A program made the position numbers and the translations under genes. This document shows, in pieces, positions 53,093 through 63,117 of a DNA stretch of 64,000 nt. Positions within the stretch are counted from its first letter, which is position 1. Every line of letters starts with the position of its first letter. The notes beneath the pieces were generated by a model that had not been told where the DNA came from, did not search any database, and was given only the letters and a program-made list of their open reading frames with translations. Source of the DNA: LD21 sp963715785 (GTDB lineage Bacteria > Bacteroidota > Bacteroidia > Bacteroidales > VadinHA17); the NCBI GenBank assembly GCA_963715785.1, contig OY970276.1, positions 3,224,001-3,288,000 of the forward strand, in the 5' to 3' direction.

Positions 53093-54373
53093 ATGAAAAG
53101 AGATTCTTTGGTTTTCGATCTTATTGAAAAGGAGCGTCAGCGCCAGATAAATGGTATTGAACTGATTGCATCGGAAAATTTTGTCAGTCCTCAGGTGCTT
53201 GAAGCAATGGGCTCCGTATTGACAAATAAGTACGCTGAAGGGTATCCAGGCAACAGGTATTATGGTGGCTGTGAGATCGTTGACCAGACTGAGCTGATCG
53301 CTATCGACAGGTTAAAACAGCTTTTTAATGCAGAGTATGCAAATGTTCAGCCACATTCTGGCGCGCAGGCTAACATGGCAGTATTCCTGACCGTTCTTAA
53401 AGCCGGTGATACATTTATGGGATTAAATCTTGCTCATGGCGGGCATCTTTCGCATGGGTCTCCTGTTAATTCCTCGGGTATATTTTATCGACCTGTAGCC
53501 TACAGCGTTAAGGAGGAAGATGGTCTGGTTGATTATGATATGATGGAGGAGATAGCTCTGAAAGAAAAGCCAAAAATGATTATGGGTGGTGCATCGGCAT
53601 ACTCAAGAGAGTGGGATTACGAAAGGATGCGAAAAATTGCAGACATGATCGGAGCGATCCTTGTGGTTGATATGGCTCATCCAGCGGGTTTGATAGCTGC
53701 CGGATTACTTAAGAATCCTTTGAAATATGCACATATAGTCACTTCAACTACCCATAAAACCCTGAGAGGTCCAAGAGGAGGAATTATTCTCATGGGCAAG
53801 GATTTTGTGAATCCCTGGGGAATTACCAGTCCAAAAGGCGAAGTACGGATGATGTCTTCACTTCTGAATTCGGCAGTCTTTCCAGGAATCCAGGGTGGTC
53901 CGCTGGAGCACGTAATTGCCTCAAAAGCAGTTTCTTTCGGCGAAGCATTATCGCCCGGATTCAATGAGTACCAGGCAAGAGTTAAAAAGAATGCTGTCGT
54001 TATGGCTAAGGCATTTACCGATAAAGGCTATAAGGTTGTTTCGGGCGGGACCGACAATCATCTGATGCTGATAGATCTCAGGACCAGGTTCCCCGAAATA
54101 TCAGGTAAAAAGGTTGAGAACACACTTGTCAGGGCGCATATTACAGTGAATAAAAACATGGTTCCGTTCGATAGCAGGTCACCATTCCTTACATCGGGAT
54201 TAAGAGTCGGAACTCCTGCAATAACCACCCGTGGCATGAAAGAGGAACATATGGGAATGATAGTGGATTTAATTGATGATGTAATTTCAAATATAGAAAA
54301 TGAGGCTGTTATTGCCGCTGTGGGAGAAAAAGTTGTAAAGATGATGAAAGACTATCCTTTGTTCTCAATGTGA
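53093..54373 (+). CDS. glyA: Serine hydroxymethyltransferase
   Basis: GlyA interconverts serine and glycine while charging tetrahydrofolate with a one-carbon unit, using PLP. Conserved features in 426 residues: IELIASENFVSPQVLEAMGS, NKYAEGYPGNRYYGGCE, NVQPHSGAQANMAVF, VVDMAHPAGLIAAG and the PLP lysine in VTSTTHKTLRGPRGG. The length is typical. The gene lies 20 bases behind the ClC gene in the same direction and may share its promoter. No folate-pathway gene is adjacent. Confidence 0.97.
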   Translation: MKRDSLVFDLIEKERQRQINGIELIASENFVSPQVLEAMGSVLTNKYAEGYPGNRYYGGCEIVDQTELIAIDRLKQLFNAEYANVQPHSGAQANMAVFLTVLKAGDTFMGLNLAHGGHLSHGSPVNSSGIFYRPVAYSVKEEDGLVDYDMMEEIALKEKPKMIMGGASAYSREWDYERMRKIADMIGAILVVDMAHPAGLIAAGLLKNPLKYAHIVTSTTHKTLRGPRGGIILMGKDFVNPWGITSPKGEVRMMSSLLNSAVFPGIQGGPLEHVIASKAVSFGEALSPGFNEYQARVKKNAVVMAKAFTDKGYKVVSGGTDNHLMLIDLRTRFPEISGKKVENTLVRAHITVNKNMVPFDSRSPFLTSGLRVGTPAITTRGMKEEHMGMIVDLIDDVISNIENEAVIAAVGEKVVKMMKDYPLFSM

Positions 54374-54424
54374 TCGGGGCCATATAATGGGTAAATTAAA
54401 ACATAAATGATTCAGATATTATTT

Positions 54425-54432
54425 TAACTTTG
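54425..54432 (+). promoter_or_regulatory. -7 promoter box of the receiver gene
   Basis: TAACTTTG matches TAnnTTTG and lies 26 bases before the ATG at 54459, so this small gene is likely transcribed on its own as well as from glyA. Confidence 0.5.
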
Positions 54433-54458
54433 TGTATACTATTTTCAAGCATTCATAG

Positions 54459-54851
54459 ATGAATAACCCGAGACTTATATTTATTGTTGATGATGATCCT
54501 TTTATTAACATGCTGGTTGTTAAGCGATTTACGTCAAAAGGTTACCGGCTTGAAGCATTTGGCTTTGGTGAAGAGTGCCTTCCTTCCTTAAATAAAAACC
54601 CCGATCTTATCATACTTGATTACTATTTTATCGACCATGACCGTAAGGTGATGAACGGAATGGAGATCTTTGATAAGATAAAAGAGTTCAAACCCGAAAC
54701 ACCTGTTATAATTTTATCAAATCAGGAAAAGGGGGAAGTAGTTCTTGAGCTTGCAAGAAAAGGGATTGATGATTATATTATAAAGGATAATAACCTGCTC
54801 GATAATCTGAATCTGGCAATAGAGGAAATATTCCAGAGGCAGCAGGCATAA
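54459..54851 (+). CDS. Single-domain response regulator (receiver only)
   Basis: A 130-residue receiver domain with the acidic pair in FIVDDDPFI, the phospho-aspartate in LIILDYYFIDHD, the conserved threonine/serine region VIILSNQEK and the lysine in DDYIIKDNN. There is no output domain, so it is of the CheY-like type that acts by protein contact or in a phosphorelay. An unusual insert, YFIDHDRKVMNG, follows the phospho-site where most receivers read MPxMDG. No histidine kinase is adjacent. It ends in a terminator. Confidence 0.85.
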   Translation: MNNPRLIFIVDDDPFINMLVVKRFTSKGYRLEAFGFGEECLPSLNKNPDLIILDYYFIDHDRKVMNGMEIFDKIKEFKPETPVIILSNQEKGEVVLELARKGIDDYIIKDNNLLDNLNLAIEEIFQRQQA

Positions 54852-54857
54852 ATTAAG

Positions 54858-54886
54858 AAGGGAATTGTCGCGACAATTCCCTTTTT
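54858..54886. terminator. Bidirectional terminator between the receiver gene and tonB
   Basis: A perfect 13-bp inverted repeat spans 54858-54883 (left arm AAGGGAATTGTCG), flanked by a T tract on the right and an A-rich tract on the left, so it can end both the plus-strand receiver gene and the minus-strand TonB gene. Confidence 0.85.
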
Positions 54887-54900
54887 AACTTTCCAAAAAA

Positions 54901-55848
54901 TTATTTCAGGATAAAATTATAGGTGATTGTACCTTTCTGAATGACAGGAGCATCTGCTTTTACTTCGAATCTGGCTGCCATGGCAGCATCCTTAGCAACT
55001 TTTAAAAGATAATCATCGAGTGTTGTTGAACCTTTTGTCCCGGGTACAGCCTGTACAACCTTCCCTGATCTGTCGACACTGACTTCCACAACTACTTTTC
55101 CTCCGCCCTGGTAATCATACTTCGGCTGAGGCAGTGACTGGAAGCCTCGCCCTTGCAAGGTATAAGATACGCCTTTGCCAGCACCGGTGCCATTCCCGCT
55201 GTCGCCTAATCCACTGCCGATACCCCTTACTTTTGAGTTTATTGACCCATTGGGGTCACCCTGGTTTCCGGGTCCTCCGGCAATACCTTCTCCGGTTGAG
55301 CTTGTCCCGGTATTTTTTGAGTCAGCCAGGGCATTTTTTGTGCGGTTCATAATATCTGTTGTGCGCTGCTGTTCCGCTGCAATCTTCTTCTTTTCAGCAT
55401 CTTCTTCTCTTATCCTTATCCTCTCAGCCTCTTTTTCTTCCTGAATCTTTCTGTCAGCTTCTATCTTCTCAGCTTTTTTCCTGGCAACTTCCGGATCAGC
55501 TTTCTTCACTGCAGGAGCTTCCTCTGAATTCTGAGAAAGAAGAGCTTCTTGCTTTGCAGAAGCACTGGTTTTAGCGGCAGGAGGATGCGATACCACTTCC
55601 CTGCTTACCGGCGGTGAAGTTTCACTCTTTCCAGCAGGAGGAGAGGGTTCTATCTCTCCCATACCGGTCTCTCCTGTTCCGAAATTAACCAGGATACCGT
55701 CACCTGTTTCAGGAGGGGGATAAGGAACAGAGAAACCCACAAGAATGAGAATTCCGAACAACATTAAATGTACCAGTATTGTTCCCAGAATACCCTTTCT
55801 CCTTCCGGAGGCCGAGATCTTTAATTCGCTATGTGACCTTGTCTGCAA
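54901..55848 (-). CDS. TonB-family energy-transducing protein
   Basis: A 315-residue inner-membrane protein. One membrane segment near the N-terminus (GTILVHLMLFGILILVGFSV, about residues 20-40) is followed by a proline-containing stretch, a charged coiled coil (KKAEKIEADRKIQEEKEAER, about 130-160), a glycine-rich linker and a C-terminal TonB-like domain (GGGKVVVEVSVDRSGKVV, then AARFEVKADAPVIQKGTITY). It would pass proton-motive energy to outer-membrane receptors. The start is a TTG; no ATG is present between it and the membrane segment. ExbB and ExbD are expected upstream but lie beyond the short gap to TamB, where they are absent. A TAATTTTG box lies at 55878-55885. Confidence 0.85.
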   Translation of the reverse strand: MQTRSHSELKISASGRRKGILGTILVHLMLFGILILVGFSVPYPPPETGDGILVNFGTGETGMGEIEPSPPAGKSETSPPVSREVVSHPPAAKTSASAKQEALLSQNSEEAPAVKKADPEVARKKAEKIEADRKIQEEKEAERIRIREEDAEKKKIAAEQQRTTDIMNRTKNALADSKNTGTSSTGEGIAGGPGNQGDPNGSINSKVRGIGSGLGDSGNGTGAGKGVSYTLQGRGFQSLPQPKYDYQGGGKVVVEVSVDRSGKVVQAVPGTKGSTTLDDYLLKVAKDAAMAARFEVKADAPVIQKGTITYNFILK

Positions 55849-56025
55849 TTCTTTTACAATATTCAGTTGAAAACAATCAAAATTATTCCATTATCTCCAC
55901 TCCGGATTTAATCCGTACGAAGTTATGAATAAACGAGCTTATATCCTTCTGTATTATGTGCAGTTAATAACATTGACCAAAAAATTATAAACGGCTTAAG
56001 TTAAACCAGAAGGAATCTGGTCTTT

Positions 56026-59000
56026 TTACTTTTTGCTTTTCGCTTTTGTCTCGTCTTCCTTTTTCATATCGGCTTTGGCTTTTTTCCGGAATAGATCAGA
56101 AAACTTGTTAAAATCCTGCTTGTAGAAAATACCGACACCCTGGGTATAAGGGCTCAGACCAGTACCAGCATACGTATCATTATATCTGTTGAATACCTTT
56201 AACCGCATTTTTTCAGTTAGCTTTAATTCCGCATCAAAATCACCCGTCAGCTGATTGGTATTATTTGTTGTTGCTCCAGTTCCCCTGACATCAAAATTAC
56301 CATTCAGCACTACTTTATTGTTAAGAACCTGTGTCGAGAGGGCGACCTCAGCTTCCTGTGGAGAGATAGTATTTGATCCGGGCCTGATATTTATGCCGAT
56401 ATCGACATCTTTACTTAATTGAGACAGCCAGTTGCTTATCTGGTTTGAGAGCATCTCAAAAGTTGTGGCTGTCATTGCAGAGGTGCCGTTTGTTGTTGTT
56501 GATGTAATCACCGTTGAAGAAGTTGCACCCATTGAAATAAAGCTGTTCATTAACAATAGGGCGAAAACCTGCTTTGTCAGTTCCTCTTCGGTTGAAATAG
56601 CATTTCTCAGGTATGATCTGGTAGCTTCATCGGCATCGGGAAGATATATATCAAACCCAACTATGGGATTAAACAGTTTTCCTGACAGGTTTAATTGGGG
56701 TTCGACCGGTATTCGTTCTGCATATTTCTCTTCCCCCAGTATGGGCATCAGCGAAGCTTTCAAATTTAAATAGCTGGCTTTCAGATCTATCTCGGCATCT
56801 TTCAGGTTTCCGTTGAACATTATTTTTCCTCCGTTCTCCACACTGAAAGTCTTGTTTACTATATTGCCGAAAGTGAAAGTATAATCACCGTCTTCTATCA
56901 GGTAATCGCCATAGATCCCGAAATCACCACTTCTGTTAAGAGTAATATTCAGGTTCTTGCTCGATCCATGTCCTTTCATGACATCACCAACCTTAGAATC
57001 AAATATTATCTGAACTTCTGCATCGGGGGTGACTTCAAGATTCATTGTGAGTTCCATACCCGTTGGTTTGGCAGGAGTATTGGAAGTGTTTGAATTCCCC
57101 TGACCTGACTTCTTATCTTTTGTTGAATCGGTAAATGAGATATAGGAATACTCCGATACTGACAGGCCTTTGCTAATTGGTATAGCCAGCCGGGAATTTT
57201 TACCTGTCGTTGCAACCACATCAAATGAAAGAAGATTCTGATCGCTTTTTATCTTTGCTGATCCTGAAGCATATGCTGTGCCATAGAATAGCTGATTGTC
57301 CTTTGGCTGGGTATTTAACACCTGAAACTCCCTGGAGACAATATTAATTATAAGATCGGCGGAATAATCACGGAAATTTTTATGATCAACTGAGCCTGAG
57401 AGAGTGGCTATATTTCCTTTTATATCTTTAATCTTAACATTGTTAAACTTAATTCCCTCTTTATCAAATCTCACAGAATCGCTCATCGTATATTTTGTCT
57501 GAAGATAATTGATCTTTAGAGAGGCATCATTAACCATAGCCGCTCCCTGAAGATAAATATGGTCGGCATGGCTGGTAAAATGCAATTTCCCTGATGCATA
57601 ACCGCTTATGTCAGAGGCGAAGATCTTGAGAAGGGGATTCAGAAAGGTTATCGGAAGCTTTTTTGCATCTGCAATAAGATCTATTTTCTTCTCTGAGGGA
57701 TCATACGTACCAGTGACGTTAAACATACTGATCGAATTCAGATTGTTACTGGCTTTTATATTTACAATTTTCTTAGCGTTATCCAGATCTGAGTTGATAG
57801 AAATATTCCCAAATTCACTTCCAAGTACAGCAAAATTGTTAACCACAATATCTCCAGCCAATAACAGACTTTTATAAACATTTGATATAAGGATCTTGCC
57901 ATTAAGCTGACCTTTAAAATCAAGCGGAATCATCTGCGGATCATTATTCTTTCTCCTGCTCAGAATATAATTAAGAGGTGCAATGTCAATTCCCCGGAAT
58001 TCAAGATGCAGAGTATCCTTAGGATTTTCAGAAACTGAGCCATCAACAAGATAAGATCTGTCTTTACTTTTCAGAAGAAGCTTGCTGATATTGATTGAGC
58101 TGGAATCGATTATTATCGAAGAATGGTTTAACTTCCATTGGTTATTATCAACATAGATACGCGAAGAATCTATGTCCACCTTAAGAATTGCATATTTTTT
58201 ACCGGTATTGTTCTTTTCAACTACCCCACGAGCAAGGAAACTGCCTTTGTTGAGAAGAGTGTCTTTATTATCCCAGTTGATTCTGAAATTGAAGTTATCG
58301 GGCTTTGTATTAAGCGCTATTGTGAAATCTTTCAGATCCGATTGCTTCAGCAAGCTTAGTGTTGAACTACTTACGTTTGCCGTAAGAGCTGAGCCTTCTA
58401 CCATGGCATCAAACGAAAAATCCTGAAATACATTATTCTTAAAAGTAAGCTGATCTGTTTTGCCGTTAATGGTTATAACACTGTCGGCAAAAATTCTTCC
58501 TTTAATAAAACTCTTATCAGCAATTAAGACACCGGTCTTGAAGAAACTATTTATTTTATCAGTATTCTTAAAATTTATAGTGAAGGTGAACTTATTCTTT
58601 GCAAGAGCAGGCAGATTTTGCTTAAAATGAAACTGTGATGGCATCAGTCTGACAAGAGTAGATTTTACCAGCTCGCCAAGAGCAGCAAAATTATAATGAC
58701 CCTTAATATCAGCATCCAAAAAATCCGTTCTCAGACTTAAAACAGGCTGATCAGTCTCCTTGTATGTCCTGATTGACAGGTTATAAAGATCCAGGTTATT
58801 CCCGAATTTTGTGAAACTTGAATTCAGCAGCTTTATTTCACCGTCGAGGTTATCAATATTGTTGCCTTTAAAGTTTGAGGTAAGCAGAAGAGTAACTTTT
58901 GAAGTGGTGTCAGTTTTGTCAAAGTTCAATTTGTAAAGATTCGCATCAGTTACATTCAAAGTAAAATCGAACTCTGGGAGAGTATTTTTAAAATTCAATA

Positions 59001-60525
59001 ACCCGAGAAGATCAAGCTTTATATTCTTATCGACTACATTAATGCTTCCGTCCCAGGTCTTCTCAGTAAAGGACCCGTTTAGGGTAATATTACGGTATAA
59101 ATATTTATTTATCTCAATACTGTCCACTTTAGCAGTCAGGTTGCCAGAGAATTTTTTGAATGAAGAGGCATAGCCGTCAATATTGGCCTGCATGCTCATG
59201 TTTCCCAGCAGATCAGCCTTTCCGCTTAACTCTCCGATATTTATATTACTTCCTGTAATCAATCCTTTAATCTTGTATGTGTCGGCTTCTTCAGGTCTCA
59301 GAGATAGATCTGTCCTGATATTCCCCATGCTGGTCTTTATCTCCCCATATGTTACAAAATCTGTGGTAAATCCGGTAAAGCTTCCATTAAACGAGATGTT
59401 TCCAAGGTTCTTTATCACATCGGGCACGATCAATAAACCGGTGCGCGGCAAACTCACATGTTCAAGGTCTTTTGCATTTGTTTTCAGACTGTTGACTCCA
59501 ATATACATATATGCGCTTTCGATTTTAGGGAGTCCTGAAAAGTCAAAATCACAATCAAGCGAAGTAAAATTCCCGTAAGAAAGCTTTACATTCCTGCCTC
59601 TTAATTCAGAAACAGTGCCCATTATTTTTCCTGACAGCCATACTGATTCAGTCAGGCTATCAGCAAAAGGTATAAAATACTTTAGTTCAGTAGAACTGAT
59701 AAGGGATTTATCGAGAATCAGATTAAGCTTCACCTTTTCCGCAAAGTTTTTGAAGCCGGTAACAGGATCAGGAAGGAGAGCAAACCTTGGAATATTGAGC
59801 ATGCTGGCCTCGCAATAGATGGTTGCTGAATTAAAAACAATATTCTGTCGGGCTATGCTGACTGAACTGTTCATTTTTTTTATGAAGAAGCCGCTTGATT
59901 CTCTGAATGTCAGATTAAATACACTAAAGGTGGTGGAATCATTCTCCACCCTAAGGTCCTCTATTATTCCATTCAGATCTTTAAGATGCAGATTATTAAA
60001 GTTCATTTTTGTCTTCCCATTTATCCCTGATTTGTTAACAAGAGAAAACCTGGCATTCCTTACATCGATCTGGTCGACCCTGATCCTGCTGCCAGCTTTT
60101 TTTATTGTATCACCAGGGCTTTTCAGCAAATCGAGATACCAGGCAAGATTCATCTGTCCGGTTGAATCGGTAATAAGCTCTACAACAGGATTTATAATAC
60201 TTACTTTGCCCAGGCGGAACGACTTATTTTTGAAGTTCATCCATCTTAATCCAACAACAAGATCGCGGGAATATAACAGCGTATCATTATTTTTGTCTTT
60301 AACAAGGAGGTTGTTTATGGACAGCCTGTTAAAAAATTTGAATTCAATGGAGCCAAAAGATATTGTTGATTTGAATTCCTTTGAGAAGTGTTTTGATATC
60401 CTGTTGACCATGAATGTCTGAACTTCGGGAGTTCTCACTAACAGGTAAAGCACGGTGGGGAGCAGCAGAATGACTCCGAAAACAATAATAAAATACTTTA
60501 GCGATTTTTTAATATTTTTGAGCAT
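56026..60525 (-). CDS. TamB/AsmA-like envelope protein (translocation and assembly module)
   Basis: A 1499-residue protein with an N-terminal membrane anchor (YFIIVFGVILLLPTVLYLL), a very long beta-rich middle, and the TamB C-terminal domain (about residues 1120-1470: FDSKVGDVMKGHGSSKNLNI, GDYTFTFGNIVN, GKIMFNGNLKDAEIDLKAS, LNLSGKLFNPIVGFDIYLPD). Such proteins span the periplasm as hydrophobic grooves and support outer-membrane protein or lipid transport. The last 50 residues are lysine-rich (KADMKKEDETKAKSKK). TamA-like partners are not adjacent; the Omp85-like gene at 15190-17136 is far away. The gene is divergent from tsaD with only about 63 bases between. Confidence 0.9.
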   Translation of the reverse strand: MLKNIKKSLKYFIIVFGVILLLPTVLYLLVRTPEVQTFMVNRISKHFSKEFKSTISFGSIEFKFFNRLSINNLLVKDKNNDTLLYSRDLVVGLRWMNFKNKSFRLGKVSIINPVVELITDSTGQMNLAWYLDLLKSPGDTIKKAGSRIRVDQIDVRNARFSLVNKSGINGKTKMNFNNLHLKDLNGIIEDLRVENDSTTFSVFNLTFRESSGFFIKKMNSSVSIARQNIVFNSATIYCEASMLNIPRFALLPDPVTGFKNFAEKVKLNLILDKSLISSTELKYFIPFADSLTESVWLSGKIMGTVSELRGRNVKLSYGNFTSLDCDFDFSGLPKIESAYMYIGVNSLKTNAKDLEHVSLPRTGLLIVPDVIKNLGNISFNGSFTGFTTDFVTYGEIKTSMGNIRTDLSLRPEEADTYKIKGLITGSNINIGELSGKADLLGNMSMQANIDGYASSFKKFSGNLTAKVDSIEINKYLYRNITLNGSFTEKTWDGSINVVDKNIKLDLLGLLNFKNTLPEFDFTLNVTDANLYKLNFDKTDTTSKVTLLLTSNFKGNNIDNLDGEIKLLNSSFTKFGNNLDLYNLSIRTYKETDQPVLSLRTDFLDADIKGHYNFAALGELVKSTLVRLMPSQFHFKQNLPALAKNKFTFTINFKNTDKINSFFKTGVLIADKSFIKGRIFADSVITINGKTDQLTFKNNVFQDFSFDAMVEGSALTANVSSSTLSLLKQSDLKDFTIALNTKPDNFNFRINWDNKDTLLNKGSFLARGVVEKNNTGKKYAILKVDIDSSRIYVDNNQWKLNHSSIIIDSSSINISKLLLKSKDRSYLVDGSVSENPKDTLHLEFRGIDIAPLNYILSRRKNNDPQMIPLDFKGQLNGKILISNVYKSLLLAGDIVVNNFAVLGSEFGNISINSDLDNAKKIVNIKASNNLNSISMFNVTGTYDPSEKKIDLIADAKKLPITFLNPLLKIFASDISGYASGKLHFTSHADHIYLQGAAMVNDASLKINYLQTKYTMSDSVRFDKEGIKFNNVKIKDIKGNIATLSGSVDHKNFRDYSADLIINIVSREFQVLNTQPKDNQLFYGTAYASGSAKIKSDQNLLSFDVVATTGKNSRLAIPISKGLSVSEYSYISFTDSTKDKKSGQGNSNTSNTPAKPTGMELTMNLEVTPDAEVQIIFDSKVGDVMKGHGSSKNLNITLNRSGDFGIYGDYLIEDGDYTFTFGNIVNKTFSVENGGKIMFNGNLKDAEIDLKASYLNLKASLMPILGEEKYAERIPVEPQLNLSGKLFNPIVGFDIYLPDADEATRSYLRNAISTEEELTKQVFALLLMNSFISMGATSSTVITSTTTNGTSAMTATTFEMLSNQISNWLSQLSKDVDIGINIRPGSNTISPQEAEVALSTQVLNNKVVLNGNFDVRGTGATTNNTNQLTGDFDAELKLTEKMRLKVFNRYNDTYAGTGLSPYTQGVGIFYKQDFNKFSDLFRKKAKADMKKEDETKAKSKK

Positions 60526-60588
60526 TTAAAATCTAATAAAAAATCAAACATCAAAATAACCTAAAATATACCGAAAAACAAAGTATTG

Positions 60589-61602
60589 ATGACAGTTACA
60601 ATCTTAGGCATAGAATCGTCGTGTGATGATACCTCAGTGGCAGTAATAAGGGATGGATATGTTCTCTCAAATTTAATCGCCAATCAGGATATTCATATGT
60701 CGTATGGCGGGGTAGTCCCGGAGCTCGCTTCAAGAGCTCATCAGGCAAATATCGTGCCGGTTACAGATCAGGCGATGCTGAAAGCCGGTGTTCGAGCTGA
60801 AGATATTGATGCAGTGGCCTTTACAAGGGGGCCGGGACTTCTTGGCTCACTTCTTGTTGGCACATCATTTGCCAAGGGATTTGCACTTGCTCAAAATATT
60901 CCCCTGATTGAGGTAAACCATCTTCAGGCTCATGTGCTTGCACATTTTATTTTAGAAAAGGATAAAACTAACAGAGTACCTGCTTTCCCTTTCCTATGCT
61001 TGCTTGTTTCCGGTGGTCACACCAGGATAATAATTCTGAAGAGCCAGCTCGAGATGGAGGTAATAGGAAACACCATCGATGATGCGGCAGGAGAGGCTTT
61101 TGATAAATGCGGAAAAGTGATGGGTTTCGCATATCCTGCCGGACCGCTTATCGATAAGCTGGCGGCAGAAGGGAATAAAAATGCTTTCAGATTTGCAAAG
61201 CCCCATGTTACAGGTCTTGATTTCAGTTTTAGCGGACTAAAGACTAGTTTTTTGTATTTTCTCCGCGACAGAATAAAGGAAGATCCGGATTTCATTGAGC
61301 ATAATAAGGCAGATCTCTGTGCGTCGCTTCAGCATACGATAATAAGTATTCTCATCAGTAAAGTAATCTCGGCATCCAGACAAACAGGTATAAATGAAAT
61401 AGGGATAGCCGGAGGTGTTTCAGCAAATTCAGGTCTGAGAAGTGAAATGGGAATAGAGGCAGTGAAAAATGGCTGGAACCTGTTCATCCCTGAATTCAGA
61501 TTTACCACCGACAATGCAGCTATGATAGGTATCACCGGTTACTTTAAATACCTTAGAGGAGAATTTTCAGGCCACGACATAATTCCCCTGGCCAGGTATT
61601 AA
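60589..61602 (+). CDS. tsaD: tRNA N6-adenosine threonylcarbamoyltransferase
   Basis: TsaD transfers the threonylcarbamoyl group to A37 of ANN-decoding tRNAs. The protein of 337 residues shows ILGIESSCDDTSVAV, YGGVVPELASRAHQANI, TRGPGLLGSLLVG, NHLQAHVLAHF with metal-binding histidines, LLVSGGHTRI, GEAFDKCGKVMGFAYPAGP, LDFSFSGLKTSF and AGGVSANSGLRSEM. A TTG at 60586 precedes the ATG and is less likely the start. The gene is followed at 8 bases by the ketopantoate reductase gene. Partner genes tsaB and tsaE are not in the window. Confidence 0.97.
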   Translation: MTVTILGIESSCDDTSVAVIRDGYVLSNLIANQDIHMSYGGVVPELASRAHQANIVPVTDQAMLKAGVRAEDIDAVAFTRGPGLLGSLLVGTSFAKGFALAQNIPLIEVNHLQAHVLAHFILEKDKTNRVPAFPFLCLLVSGGHTRIIILKSQLEMEVIGNTIDDAAGEAFDKCGKVMGFAYPAGPLIDKLAAEGNKNAFRFAKPHVTGLDFSFSGLKTSFLYFLRDRIKEDPDFIEHNKADLCASLQHTIISILISKVISASRQTGINEIGIAGGVSANSGLRSEMGIEAVKNGWNLFIPEFRFTTDNAAMIGITGYFKYLRGEFSGHDIIPLARY

Positions 61603-61610
61603 TTTATATT

Positions 61611-62648
61611 ATGGCAAAACCCGGATTAAAAATTCTCGTTGTTGGAGCAGGAGCCATAGGCGGGATAACAGCTGCTCTATTGAAAAAAAATGGAGCTGAT
61701 GTTGAAATAGTCTGTAAATATGACGATTACGCTTCTCTCATCTCCCACACAGGTGTAGAAATATCAGGAGTTTGCGGCAAGTTTACCATAAAAATTCCGG
61801 CTTATGCAGCCATTTCGGAAATTACAGGTAAAAAAGATATCGTCCTTCTTGCAACAAAAGCAACAGATATGATCGGAGCTGCAGAGTCAATTAAGGCAAT
61901 TCTGAGCGAGAACTCTCTTCTGATCTCACTGCAAAATGGAATCTGTGAGGATGCTCTGGCTGCGGTTGTGGGCAGAGACAGAATAATCGGATGTGTAACG
62001 GGCTGGGGAGCTACCATGAGCTCGAAAGGGAAATTCGAAATGACCTCTGAAGGAGATTTTATAATAGGGTACACCGATCGTGGCACCGATAACTTTCTTC
62101 TGCAGATTGCAGAATTGCTTTCGCCGGTAGTACCTGTCAGGACAACTGATAATATAATGGGTCACCTCTATTCAAAGCTTATTATCAATTCGTGCATCAC
62201 TTCGCTGGGAGCTGTTTGCGGACTATATCTCGGAAAAATGCTGCTGATGGGAAAAATACGCAGAATATTTATTGAGCTGGTAAGAGAAGCTGTTGAAGTG
62301 GCTGACAGGATGAACATAAAAATTGAGGTCTTTGCCGGGAAACTGGACTTTAAGGAATTCCTTAAGGGAAAAAGTATTTTTAGCTCTGCACGCCGTCACC
62401 TGCTTCTTCTGGTGATTGGTTACAAATACAGAAAACTGAAATCGTCCAGTCTGCAGTCGCTTGAGCGGGGCAAACTGACTGAAATAGATTTCCTGAATGG
62501 CTATATTGCCACGAATGCTGTAAGACTGGGCGTTTCGACACCTGTAAATGATACAATTATTACTATGATACACCAGATTGAACAGAAGAAGCGGGAAATA
62601 ACAGTCTCAAATTTTGACGATCCTTTTTTTGACAGATTCACCAAATAG
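61611..62648 (+). CDS. Ketopantoate reductase family protein (PanE/ApbA)
   Basis: An NADPH-dependent reductase of 345 residues; PanE makes pantoate for coenzyme A. The nucleotide-binding Rossmann motif is VGAGAIGGITAALL, followed by LLATKATDM, ISLQNGICEDAL, RIIGCVTGWGATM and the C-terminal helix domain with HLYSKLIINSCITSLGAVCGL (active-site lysine and asparagine). The family includes other 2-ketoacid reductases, and panB/panC are not nearby, so the substrate is not certain. It lies 8 bases after tsaD. Confidence 0.88.
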   Translation: MAKPGLKILVVGAGAIGGITAALLKKNGADVEIVCKYDDYASLISHTGVEISGVCGKFTIKIPAYAAISEITGKKDIVLLATKATDMIGAAESIKAILSENSLLISLQNGICEDALAAVVGRDRIIGCVTGWGATMSSKGKFEMTSEGDFIIGYTDRGTDNFLLQIAELLSPVVPVRTTDNIMGHLYSKLIINSCITSLGAVCGLYLGKMLLMGKIRRIFIELVREAVEVADRMNIKIEVFAGKLDFKEFLKGKSIFSSARRHLLLLVIGYKYRKLKSSSLQSLERGKLTEIDFLNGYIATNAVRLGVSTPVNDTIITMIHQIEQKKREITVSNFDDPFFDRFTK

Positions 62649-62697
62649 AATGCAGTTTTTGTGATAAAATTCGTAAATTCGTAACAAATTAACTGTG

Positions 62698-63081
62698 ATG
62701 GAGGAGTTGAGGATTTCGCCGACAAAGAATACACCCGAGGTGGTTTTGAGCCCTGAGGGTATAATCCGGATTAAAGGCAGGTCAATTCACGAGAATGTGA
62801 CGGATTTTTTTGAACCGATAGAGGACTGGATAAGTGAATACATAACTGTTCCTGCCGAGGTGACCTGTGTTGATATGAATCTTGAATATTTCAACAGTGC
62901 AAGCGCAAAAGTTTTTATTCATATTTTGCAAAAGATCACTTACGTAACCCTGAAGCATAAAAAATTCATCTTCAACTGGTATTATGAAGACGGTGATGAT
63001 GATATCCTTGAAAGAGGAGAATATTTTGCGTCAGTTCTTGATGTGCGCTTTAACCTGATAAAAATCAAGCAATCCTCCTGA
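62698..63081 (+). CDS. SiaC-like regulatory phosphoprotein (DUF1987)
   Basis: A 127-residue protein matching the DUF1987/SiaC family: MEELRISPTKNTPEVVLSPEGIIRIKG at the N-terminus (long run split here: RISPTKNTPEV and PEGIIRIKGRS), FFEPIEDWISEYI, then LEYFNSASAKVFIHIL. In Pseudomonas the SiaC protein is phosphorylated in the region equivalent to YFNSAS and controls the diguanylate cyclase SiaD. Here no SiaA, SiaB or cyclase lies near. The ATG at 62698 is preceded in frame by a GTG one codon upstream. It converges with the serpin gene, 36 bases from its stop. Confidence 0.75.
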   Translation: MEELRISPTKNTPEVVLSPEGIIRIKGRSIHENVTDFFEPIEDWISEYITVPAEVTCVDMNLEYFNSASAKVFIHILQKITYVTLKHKKFIFNWYYEDGDDDILERGEYFASVLDVRFNLIKIKQSS

Positions 63082-63117
63082 GCGGCTGTTCAGGATCAAT
63101 ATTCAAGTTTCCAATTG

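Noticed and set aside
59819..60421. Antisense open frame of about 200 residues inside the TamB-like gene
   Set aside because: No motif, and the opposite strand carries a complete conserved protein.
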